From Erigeron canadensis (Eukaryota; Streptophyta; Magnoliopsida; Asterales; Asteraceae): a stretch of 64,000 nt of DNA. Shown piece after piece: positions 12,317 through 22,619 of the stretch; the first letter of the stretch is position 1, and each line of letters begins with the position of its first letter. The notes below the pieces were generated by a model. The model searched no databases and was not told where the DNA came from. It saw nothing but the letters and a program-made list of their open reading frames with translations. The translations under genes were made by a program, and so were the position numbers. The stretch spans positions 3,004,475 to 3,068,474 of the forward strand of contig NC_057763.1 in the NCBI RefSeq assembly GCF_010389155.1, in the 5' to 3' direction.

Positions 12317-14926
12317 ATGGTGGATTAACTTATCATTTTCTATTTTTCATTAAGTTATATATATATATATATATATATTATAATTAATATTAGAAAGAGA
12401 TCAAGGAGTTATAATCCAATAGATTCTACACAGGTTTAGTTTAATCTAAATTGTGATTTGCCAATGGCATAGCATGTTAAATGATATAGAAAATAGTAGT
12501 TATACTATTCTACTAGTAATAATGGCAATTGTCATAACAAAGCTTGCAGGTTAAACAAAGATTTATACAAATTTTGGGTCATGTTTTTTTAGCTTTCGTG
12601 ATTGTTTTGGCGTGGTTGACTCTAAAGATTAGCAATGAGCCATTTTCATTTTCTTTAGGCTTGGCACATCTTTTTTTTTTTCAATTCTGTTTACAAAGAT
12701 AACTGACTTATATTAAATGAATGCTATCATTTTTTAAGGTTTGTTGCGTTTTAAGTTTATCTGATCTTATCATATGTAAACTATTACATAATATATATTT
12801 GTTAGATTATGAGCACATAAACATATAACATTTCACGAGTATGCAACGGAAAGAAACGTATATGCAATACTATTAATTAACAAAGAGAGAATCGAAACGT
12901 ATACCTTTGCGCAAAGCTTTCAATATTAATTGATAATATAATTATTATTATATAGGGTCTAAAGTAAAACTTCTCTACAATCGTACACTAGACACCCCTA
13001 TATCGTATGTTAGTATCCCGATCACAGTCAAGAAACCCCTTTGTATTATATCCCTTTAATACGAAAACCCGATGAGTCGAAAACTAATGTCGTCGACAAC
13101 TACAAGAAACACCATAATTAATGCTTGTAATAATGCATTAATTATGTATATCTATTACGTAAGTCATGAACCGAACAACTAAAAAACCCCTTTAATTGTA
13201 ATTCACGGCCGAACAAAGAATGTACAACACTAATTTCATAATTTCACATTTAATCATCCTCTTTAATTAATTAAATACAATTAACCCTTTAATTTAGTTT
13301 AATTAATCATTTTGTGATCAAATTAATTAATATATTACTTTAATATACTAATTAATAATATACAGTTACCGTGTCATATCGTATAACCCCGTAGGCTTAA
13401 ATTATTTCCGGACATACGTTTTATAATTAACATGATCACGTAACAATAGTCGACACGTTTCCGCCTAATCATGTTTGAATATTAGTTTGCAATACTTATT
13501 AGTTTTAATTTTTATTTTGGTTGATCTTTTATTATTATAGATTATTTTTCATTTTACTTTTTATTTTCATAAATTTTGGAAATTTAGCCTTAACTATATT
13601 TGCATTCTTCTTTTGTGTTTTTATTTAAATTTTCTACTTTCAACTTATTATCTAACTTATATAATTTTTTTAGTTTTAAAAAATTATATTGTCAAATTTT
13701 TATTTTTTTTATCTATAATAATTAACTTCATCATTAAAAGATTAATTTCAACTCAACTTTTAGAACTATGTATTGTTTTTGAAACATGTTATAGATTTTA
13801 AATTGTATGAAACATAATATATAATCTCTCCATGAGCAACGTCCGAGTGATATGCCTTGTTATTTATTACGTCCGAGTGATATGCCTCGTTATTTATTAT
13901 ATAGTGAAATTTTAACAATATGTTTGTTGCTACTATACTTGTTTAAATTGGAAGGCCATCAACATTACAAGATTGAGCAAATTTATACAAATTAATTTTC
14001 GTGCTTTAAGAAGGCATTTAGTCTAACGGTATTCGTTGTGATCAAAGTTGATTAATATGCTTTATGATAGAACTTGACCTAAATTTTTGTCCCAAGTTGA
14101 TATGAATAGACAAAAAAGCAGTATATACACTAATACACATCAAATTGTCCATATGGTTTGGTTAATAAGATCGGAGTACAAAAATTGCACTAGGATTCAT
14201 CATCTATAAAGTTTCAAACTTTCTATTATTTAATTCAAACTTTAAACATATATAATGCATTTTTGATAATCATCTGTCACTCAAAAGATGTGGTGTCTTG
14301 GTCACTCTAATTGTTTGCACATGCTCTTGTTCTTTCAATTCTATTTCATATGTTGATTAATATAACTTCAGAATATTTAAGTGCATATACTATATATACG
14401 ATCTTAGTATAAGTCAATAGTACTCACTTTTCACAAACAATCTTAGATGAATTTGGTGTAGTAGTTCCAAAATATTTTAAGAATACCAAAGAAGTCAATC
14501 AATAGTAGAGCAAAAGTTATACTTTTTTTTTGTCGAGAATGTGTGATTTGTAATTCAATTTATATGGCAAACGCCAAACAGTGTAAAAAACGTTTGGTTT
14601 CACAAAACAATCTACGAACTTAAGGTAGCTACAGCCTACATGCGATTTTTGAAACTGTTCTATCATATATACCCGGGGCCCAAAAAGTCTTGGACCCAAA
14701 ATTTGTACAACTTTCTACTAAATTTTTATCTATATGGGTTAACCTGATCTAGCTCAAACTTTTCCATAAATCTTTCAAAAAATTTATATATAAATGGAAC
14801 CATAATTCATAATTTTTCAGCGGCTTCAAAAAACAAACCTTTAAATTTTATTGACAAATTACTCTATATAGTATCAAGATTAAAATAAAAAACCTATGAT
14901 ACTTTTATTTGACAATTTTCTTATAT
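12317..14926. other. intergenic; microsatellite and a 2x30-bp repeat
   Basis: 3' flank of the membrane-protein gene with a (TA)n run at about 12,356-12,379. At 13,839-13,898 a 30-bp unit starting ACGTCCGAGTGATATGCC is repeated twice with one mismatch. No coding signal. Confidence 0.6.
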
Positions 14927-15220
14927 AATTTAGGGATTAGTATTTTAAAATATAAACAACTTTACACGAATTGTCATAATGTGTATCGAACTTTAATCTC
15001 GTGCATAGTATGTAATGAACTTTCAAATCATGTGCATTATATGTATTCGACCAATTAAAAACTTACAAGTGACAACTTATATGATTGTCACATATACCCG
15101 GATACATACAATTCACAAGATTTGAAAATTTATTACATACAATGAACAAGATTAAAGTTTGATACACACGACAAATCGTATAAAATTGTTTACATTTTAA
15201 AATACTAATCCCCACAATTT
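14927..15220. mobile_element. foldback / MITE-like inverted repeat
   Basis: The left arm (GGGATTAGTATTTTAAAAT and onward, including CGAACTTTAATCTCGTGCAT) reappears as its reverse complement in the right arm, ending ATTTTAAAATACTAATCCCC. Arms are about 120 bp with roughly 85% match by eye around a short loop. This is a non-coding hairpin element; the superfamily is not clear because a target duplication could not be set. Confidence 0.6.
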
Positions 15221-17387
15221 ATCGATTATTATTTTATGGGGCTATTTTTTCTCCTTGTCCCGGTTCCGAATATATATTTTCATTTTCAACGGGCTACAAA
15301 CTAGTCATTTACTCATTTAGAGTGTTCTCGTTCATATGTTCTAAACACAGTTGTGGCTTTTCCGATTTGGATATGTGACCATTAACAAGTCGATAACTCT
15401 TGATGGATTGTCAAAAGAAACTTTATGCACATATCTTAATTCAAATATAATGAATTATATCACTGAACTGGGTTAGGTACTAAAAATCAACTTCAAAAAA
15501 GTTAATTAAAGTGAAAAGACGGCTTTGATGAAGAAAAGTAATTGAGTGGAGTCATTTTATCCAACAATTAATTAAGAAAATGGCACTACCGCATTAGTAA
15601 CACGCAATAAGACTCATCTTTACCAAACCCAATATAGTAACCATCATTGGTTAATTTGACCAAGTGTATCAATAGAAAAATATTGTTACATAAATCAACA
15701 AATATTTATGATTTTAATAATAGGAAAAAAAATCAACAAATAATGTTTGTATTTCACAAAATAAGAGGCGATATTGGTACCTTTAATTTTTATAGATGTC
15801 TGATGTCTCACATTGTATAAATTTTATAATTGATTGTACAACCGATTATTGTACAACTGTGATAGATCCAATATAAGTATCGGTACTAATATCACACCTA
15901 ATCTCTTTACATGTACTTATATTGACGTTTTACAAAGGATTCATCATGATACGGAAAATACTAAAGGTGTTGTGTTTAACGTGTATAAAATATTTTTACT
16001 TTTCATATTAAAAGTCTACCTTAAAATAGATCTTAATTACATCTTTTAAGTGATGTATCTAGCAAATTAGGTTTTGTACACTCTTGCGTCACTCGGAGAG
16101 TCGGCCTTTCTTCGGGCTTAGCGGGAGTGAAGAAATTTGACTTCTAATGATATGTTAATCACACGGTAAATTATTCGAGCACTATTATTAACTTGATTAT
16201 GACAATCAAAATAGTCCCTTTCTGGAAGAAATTTGTTAGGAAAGAATAGAAACTTTACGATGGGGTCATAATATTTCGTAGCCCCAACATCCATATTCTA
16301 GCATCAAAATGATTGGAGTAACATGATACAATTATATACGTGTAAACATTTTATTTGTATTAGCATTTTCTTTGAATAATGCACGATAATAGACAATTTT
16401 ATAGGTTTTATGGATGTAGAGTTGAATTAAATTATTCAATTATAAAATTAAAACTCAAAGATTCAAAGGTCTTAGTTAGTGTTGGTATAAACATAGCGAT
16501 ATTCTGGTAATTAAATATATCTGATTCTTGCGAGTAATTATATCATTCATTCACAATTTCACATGACAGTATATATTAATTCCCCTAATCTAGAATGAAA
16601 TGCAAAGTAGTTAGGCCGCTACTTATAGCATGTCGGACGCTCGTCCGACGCCGAACAAATCGAAAACGTTAGTGGCAGCCCTTGCGTCCGAGCCGCGTCC
16701 GTATCGTTGCTTCCAAAATTAAACGCACGTCTTTGCTTGTTTGTGGGTTCCAAATTCGTTTAATTGGGTTTTAAACTTAAAAAAAAAAAACGTGTATGTG
16801 TGTGGAGGTGGATTTTATATACACATATATGTATATGTATATCTCATGGAGAAGACAAAGAGAATAGGTGATATTTTTATAATTTAAAATATTAATATTC
16901 ATTTAAGCCCTTGACTTTTATCTATTTACATATTACAAGTTTTATTTTTAAACCTTTAATTTGTTTGTATCATTTGTTAAAAATTGTTGTTTGTTATTAT
17001 TATATATAAATTTTCTAAGTTAACTTTTTTTAAAAATTAGTTTAATTTCTAAGTAATGTTATATGTTTTAATTATAATAAAATGTGTTTGTTTAATTTTA
17101 TAAAAAATGAAAATGAAATAATATAATAATAGATGAATAGTGTTAGAAGTGGGTTAGAAGTGGAGGTTATAAGGAAGAGTGTGTCTTGGTGTGTCTAGAA
17201 GAAATGAATAGTGTTAGAAGTGGGTAGAAGTAGTTTGTTATAAGTTGAGGCCTTAGCAAGTCTTTACACACTTCAAAACTGAAATAACAGCAAAACGCCA
17301 AAACGGCTATAATTCTTGCGAGTAATTATACCATTCACAACTTCACATGACAGTATATATTAATTTTATAAGTTATCTTTTTATTTA
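15221..17387. other. intergenic with a 50-bp direct repeat pair
   Basis: No gene. A phrase beginning TTCTTGCGAGTAATTATA and ending ACATGACAGTATATATTAAT occurs at about 16,525-16,583 and again at 17,312-17,362. The roughly 730 bases between them were therefore probably inserted or duplicated. A poly-A run lies near 16,779. The segment 17,255-17,300 is similar to 25,921-25,970, the first block of the duplication described under findings. Confidence 0.5.
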
Positions 17388-18613
17388 GAGTTAATTACTG
17401 AAATGGTACCTCACGTTTGCGCCATATTACTGGTTTCATACCTTTCCTTTTGAAATTACGCTGATCATACCCAACGTATGCAAATCTCCACTCGGACCAT
17501 GCTGGAGGCTAACGCCGTCAGTTGGCCGTTAAAACCTCCCCCACGTGACTTGCACGTGAGGGGTAAATATGTAATATCGCGTTTCCTAATTACTGAAATG
17601 GTACGTAACTTGTGCACGATATTGCTGGTTTCATACCTATATGTTTTCTTAATTACTTAAAAGGTACCTAATGTTTAGTTATTAATTTATTTTATTTTTT
17701 TATATTTTTTTAATTTGTTTTATTTTTTCTTTTATAAAAATTCTCCAAAACTTGTTACAACTTAATAAAAATAGTCAGAATATACTTATAATCCACTCAA
17801 AAATAATACCAAATAGCAATTTCATAACAAAATATAAGTTTTAAAGTTCACGAATAACCAAAAATAGCAATAAAGTGTAATAAAACAATTTTAAAAAAAA
17901 TTGCGAGGAAATTTTTTTTTTTTTGAAAAAATTCCGGAAATACCGCAATGGTAATACCAGAAATACAAGTCAGTATTTATTGCGACACGAAGCTTAAATC
18001 AATGTTTTAAATACCCGTAAATACCGGCTGATATTTCTGGTATTCCTGGGTATTTATGGTATTACCATTGCGGTATTTCAGGAATTTTTTCAAAAAGAAA
18101 ATTTCCTCGCAAATTTTTTTAAAATTGTTTTATTACACTTTATTGCTATTTTTGGTTATTCGTGAACTTTAAAACTTATATTTTGTTATGAAATTGCTAT
18201 TTGGTATTATTTTTGAGTGGATTATAAGTGTATTCTGACTATTTTCATTAAATTGTAACAAGTTTTGGAGAATTTTTATAAAAGAAAAATAAAACAAGTT
18301 AAAAGAAATATAAAAAAAATAAATATATTAATAACTAAACATTAGGTACCATTTAAGTAATTAAGAAACATATAGATATGAAACCAGCAATATCGTGCAA
18401 ACGTTAGGTACCATTTTAGTAATTAGGAAACGCGATATTACATATTTACCCCTCACGTGGGGGAGATTTTAACAGCCAGTTGACGGCGTTAGCCTCCAGT
18501 ATGGTCCGAGTGAAGATTTGCATACGTTGGGTATGATCATCGTAATTTCGAAAGGAAAGGTATGAAACCAGTAATATGGCGCAAACGTGAGGTACCATTT
18601 CAGTAATTAACTC
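17388..18613. mobile_element. long-TIR foldback Mutator-like element
   Basis: The 1,226-bp element begins GAGTTAATTACTGAAATGG and ends with the reverse complement CCATTTCAGTAATTAACTC. The inverted repeats extend about 580 bp inwards, leaving a loop of roughly 60 bp near 18,000, so nearly the whole element is one hairpin. The 9-base sequence TTTTATTTA is present immediately outside both ends (17,379-17,387 and 18,614-18,622); 9-bp duplications are the hallmark of Mutator-like transposons. There is no transposase; small ORFs inside the arms are incidental. The arms have diverged by scattered substitutions, so it is not brand-new. Confidence 0.85.
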
Positions 18614-18622
18614 TTTTATTTA

Positions 18623-19953
18623 TTATGATAAGTATGGATTGATTTATTTCTTATTTTAGAGGTATTAAGTTTAGTTTAAATAAGGATTTTGGTTATTATA
18701 AAATTCAGTTGAATATTTTACGTCTATAAGAAATTGACGTTTTGTCAATGGTTTTTGGTTTTTTAATTGATTAGTTGTTCTTTTTGCCATTTGAATGCGC
18801 GTGAAACTTTGTCAGTTTTTAAGATAGTTTTAAGGCTATTTATTAAGAAGATATATATATTTTTTTTCTTACTAAAAAAATAAAATGGATTGAATTGTGG
18901 GGGACCAAACGAGACAAAGACAAGAAGCTGTACAGAACAGATAGTTGGGTTGGTTGGAGTTTAAAGGGTGTTGATAATTGGGCCCAATTTCAATTTATCA
19001 TTTTCTAACCAGTTTATAGTTGTGTGTTTCCAATGCCGACTAATTATTTTCTTTTGAAAGCATATGCAACATTAGTATAGTTTTTTTTTTGGAACGGCTG
19101 CAGCATTAGTATAGTTAAATACTTAAATCATTGAGATTTGAAAATAAGCCTACATTTGCAAAATTCTGCCTTGCTCAATATCTTGTATGTATGAAAGATG
19201 TATGTTTATATCCATATACGAGCATCATTGTATGCTATGCTTGTTATTCAGGCCGACTAAATGCTTGTGATATGTACTTTTTTTTGTTACATATTATTGT
19301 AATTGAGACGAATTGGTTTAAAGAAGAAAGAAGAAAAAAAAAAGTACGAGTATTTTGTACCCTCTTGCCAAAAAGAGAGAATTGATTGTAAGAACACGCA
19401 CAATTAAAAACAAATGATGATGTTTGCCTTTATAGAACTGTTAATATCCTCTCGACGAAAAGAGATAATCCATTGTAAAAATTGGAAAAAAAAAATGACT
19501 TTGGATTTATAGAAGTGTTACAATGTCTTCTCAAAATATTGTTTGAAGCATGACCCTCTCGATGAGTCGATGATAATCATATGCAGTTTAATAGTTTATC
19601 TATTTGTCGTCTCGTTACATCTAAAGTTGCATGTGTGTTATTTCCTCGAAGATAAGGTCAACCGTTTAAGTAAAAAAGAAAAGCTGAATATTCGATTTAT
19701 GACATTGAGTTTAATGTTTTATCAGTTCAGTCTTTCGATTTATAACTTTGAAATTCTTGCAAACCTTATACATTATGTATTAACGACCCAAAACAAATTT
19801 GGGTCTACATATTTGTATGAAATGAAAATTGACATCAAAAGCGACAAAAGATATAAAATATTATTATATTATATATTAGTAATAAAAATAAAAATTCTTT
19901 GCTAGTACATTGAGATAGTCTTCCAAAAAATAATATTTGTGTGCATTGTGGTC
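18623..19953. other. intergenic, part of duplicated HSP70 flank
   Basis: ORFs here (19,131-19,385; 19,543-19,905) show no recognisable protein features. Pieces at about 18,910-18,965 and 19,676-19,765 match 26,245-26,305 and 26,337-26,640 respectively, so this is one copy of a duplicated block. Confidence 0.55.
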
Positions 19954-19954
19954 T

Positions 19955-20002
19955 AAAGAATCATCTCGAAGCATTTGATGTAGCAAATTCTTCCTTTTTC
20001 CG
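19955..20002 (-). repeat. partial duplicate of the Myb/SANT gene 3' end
   Basis: About 48 bases (ATCATCTCGAAGCATTTG ... TTCCGG) repeat the 3' end of the adjacent minus-strand gene at about 20,055-20,103 with few differences. This is a short local tandem duplication. Confidence 0.6.
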
Positions 20003-20047
20003 GGTACAACAAAAGGGTCAAATGAAGTAAGCCAAACCAAGTACCAT

Positions 20048-21490
20048 CTAGGCTAAAGGACCATCTCGAAACATTTGAATGTAGCAAATTCTTCCTTCTT
20101 CCGGCAACTGAAGAAATATTTTAGCCATGCTTTGATTTTGACCAAAAATGTGCATACCTTTCACACGTTCAGTCCAAGTGAGGTTAGGCAAATTGAGTAT
20201 TTTCGCAATAACTTGATCCAATATACCACCAGCAATGTTACAATCTTGATTGGCACTGTCAACAATTTTGTCACTCGGCCTGTTGATGGAATTTTGGTTA
20301 CCATCTGTCAAGTCTATGAAACATCTGCAAGAAGTATAATTGAAATCATCATCAGTATTGCGTTTTTTTTCTTTTATAACGCACACTACTTGTAGGTCCA
20401 TTGAACTTGGGACCATCCTGATATGATTCCACATCGGCTAAGTATGGGATTGGTTGGTGGTTTATAAGCCTAGGTGTCCCTCCTCCTTTGAGCTAGCTTT
20501 TGGGAGTGAGTTCTACACTTAGCTTATGCCATGATGCGAGCCTATTATGGGATGGATTCGTATCAATTGGTATCAAAGCCAACTCTACCTTTCGAGGTTC
20601 TAACACTCAGAGTGGTGGCCTATGGAGTGGTGGCTTGGACCCATGGAGAAGGGTGCCAACCGTGACCAACATAGCCGTAACCAACGAGGACGTTGGCTCT
20701 TCAAAGGGTGGGGTATTGATATGATCCCACATCGGCCAAGTATGGGATTGGTTGGTGGTTTATAAGCCTAGGTGTCCCTCCTCATTTGAGCTAGCTTTTG
20801 GGAGTGAGTTTTACACTTAGCTTATGGCATGATGTGAGCCTATTATGGGATGGATTCGTATCACATCCCTATCAACATCAGTAGGGGAAGTCACTGGTGT
20901 CGTTGGCATCTCTTCTAAAGTATCTTCATCTCCAAGATCAATAGCTTGAGATTGTGTAGCCCTGTCTTTACCAAAGAGAGTACAAAGCTTTTCGTAGAAT
21001 GACAATGGCTTGCCTCTAAAATTAGCTGCACTTTTATGAGACTTCAATAGAAAGTGTTTATGTGCGTTAGTTATTTAAGTGATTTAACAATGGTCATCAA
21101 AGAGTATATAAAATGATAAACCTTAATGTACTCATTCCACACTTGGGCTTCTGCATCAATGCAACATGTTTTAGAATCCCACCTAAATCCGAAGCCACCT
21201 GTGTTTGTGTCGACTAGCATATCATGTACAATGCTAAAGTTCGCCTTCAATGTTTTTATTCTTGATTTGATATGAGGCCCCGCTTTCAAACCCGAGTTAG
21301 GGAGACTTACATCCAATAGTTGTTGCACTGCCTTAAGATATCCGGGTTTGAAACCATTATCTGTACTTGAATACTTACCAGATACATGCAAATTCATGAG
21401 GGCATCTATTAGCTTTGCATCTTCATGCATTGTCCATGGTCTTTTGTTTCTTCTAGCACCTTGAGGTGTACTTGCACTTGAATCTGCCAT
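20048..21490 (-). pseudogene. Myb/SANT-like domain protein, interrupted by a TRIM element
   Basis: Exon 1 (21,122-21,490) encodes a Myb/SANT-like (Myb_DNA-bind_3) domain of the At2g29880/L10-interacting MYB type. It shows RPWTMHEDAKLIDAL at residues 18-32, DNGFKPGYL and 'GPHIKSRIKTLK', and ends EYIK. An 80-bp GT-AG intron (21,042-21,121) leads into exon 2, with SHKSAANFRGKPLSFYEKL and LFGKDRAT, also typical of the family. Exon 2 is then cut at 20,868 by a 445-bp retrotransposon. Reading across the single target-site copy keeps the frame until an A8 run (T8 on the plus strand, 20,363-20,370), where a one-base shift would be needed to reach the downstream ORF ending at 20,048. Proteins with this domain are often relatives of PIF/Harbinger helper proteins. 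The current copy is inferred to be non-functional unless the insertion is spliced out. Confidence 0.75.
20419..20863 (+). mobile_element. TRIM (terminal-repeat retrotransposon in miniature), 445 bp
   Basis: Two 147-bp direct terminal repeats (20,419-20,565 and 20,717-20,863) start TGATATGAT and end CGTATCA, with TG...CA ends. Immediately inside the left repeat is TGGTATCAAAGCC, one mismatch from the initiator-tRNA-Met primer binding site TGGTATCAGAGC. A polypurine tract AAAGGGTGGGG (20,703-20,713) precedes the right repeat. The internal part is only about 150 bp with no coding capacity. The 5-base sequence CATCC flanks both ends (20,414-20,418; 20,864-20,868). The repeats carry the CCCACATCGG...TTTATAAG phrase seen in several plant TRIM families. 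Only a handful of differences separate the two repeats, so insertion is fairly recent. Confidence 0.93.
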
Positions 21491-21502
21491 GCCAGTGATA
21501 TA

Positions 21503-21911
21503 TCTATACTATATTGTAAAGCAAAAAGTCTTGTCTAAATTTTAAGTTTCAACATTTACATTCCCAAAATGCCCCTCTATCAATTCTATATTTACTTAAA
21601 ATAACTATATTACCCTTTCTCTCTTCTAAAATCTCAACAAATCATTTTTTTTCTCTCTCCTCCATAAATTATTTATTCCTCTAATTCATTCAAAATCTTT
21701 TATCTCAAAAACCGTACATCGACAAATTATAAAAATTATATGAGTGTTCTTAAAATTTCATGCTCTTTCATTAGAGATGTCATTCGATATACTTTTGACG
21801 AATTTTTAAATTCGATGACGGAATCCGTACGGTTAAGACATTTAGCTATCACACTCTATGACCTATCACCCCCACCATCTCACCGGTGTAACGCGCGGGT
21901 ACTTACTCTCG
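21503..21911 (+). mobile_element. Helitron-like non-autonomous repeat, copy A
   Basis: Starts TCTATACTATATTGTAAAGC, a typical dicot Helitron 5' end. It ends near CACCGGTGTAACGCGCGGG before an AT microsatellite (21,911-21,937). It shares TTTAAGTTTCAACATTTAC, CTTTTATCTCAAAAA and AAATTTCATGCTCTTT with the inverted copy at 4,490-4,841. It lies only 12 bases upstream of the Myb/SANT start codon and so would have replaced that gene's promoter or 5' leader. Confidence 0.55.
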
Positions 21912-21937
21912 TATATATATATATATATATATATATT

Positions 21938-22359
21938 AACAATTAACAATTATAATACTTTACAAACTATTAATCTGCTATAACAAAATTAAAAGTAACA
22001 AAGTCGAACTCTGGTGCATTGCTAAGGCAGAAAGTATATAAAACCAGTAACAAAGTTGAAAACCAGGTCTAGTAGCAATACCAAGGTCCAAGGCAGAGAA
22101 TTTATACAAAGTCGAAAGCTTTGAGATGCTTGAAAACCCTCAAAGAAATTATCCTAAACATTTAAGACTTCACGATTACTTTCATCACCTGTTTCTTGAG
22201 CATCATCCAAAAACAATCACTTTACACAACTTTGCTTTGGCTTAATCTGCTATGTTTTTAGACATTTAACGACCGTTAACTAACTGTACATGTTTTCTGC
22301 CTTTAATGCATAGATGGCTAACGGGCCACTAAATGTATAAGATAAGCCCAAAGCCCCCC

Positions 22360-22390
<31 letters not shown>

Positions 22391-22619
22391 AAAAAAAACT
22401 CTAAACAAGTGCTAAGTCTTGCGAGTGATTGTTCCTTAAATAGTTTAGGATAATTTTGTTAAAAGTTTAGGAAGCATCTCAAATGCAAAAATCCCAAAGC
22501 TGTTCTCAAATCACAAAGATTTGATACATGACATGTTCTCTTTTGACTGCTATCATCATCAAATTCAAACAAATCTTGAGAGAAAAGCACCATAATTTTT
22601 ATATATGTTAACAATATTG
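21938..22619. repeat. 3' flank of HSP70 copy 1, duplicated at 26.6-27.1 kb
   Basis: From about 22,100 to 22,600 the sequence matches 26,641-27,065 with small gaps. Shared phrases include TCGAAAGCTTTGAG, TCATCACC(T/G)GTTTCTTGAGC, GGGCCA(C/T)TAAATGTATAA and CATTCTCTTTTGACTG or near variants. Copy 1 alone contains a run of 27 C followed by 18 A at 22,354-22,398. No gene recognised. Confidence 0.7.

Noticed and set aside
17478..17660. Short ORF inside the Mutator-like foldback
   Set aside because: It lies in one arm of an inverted repeat and has no counterpart or domain; by-product of the terminal repeat.
19543..19905. 120-codon ORF
   Set aside because: Low-complexity, isoleucine/leucine-rich translation of AT-rich DNA; part of a duplicated intergenic block that is not open in the other copy.
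20419..20863. Cassandra-type TRIM with 5S rRNA promoter
   Set aside because: I looked for 5S rRNA A- and C-box sequence in the 147-bp repeats and did not see it; a non-Cassandra TRIM fits better.
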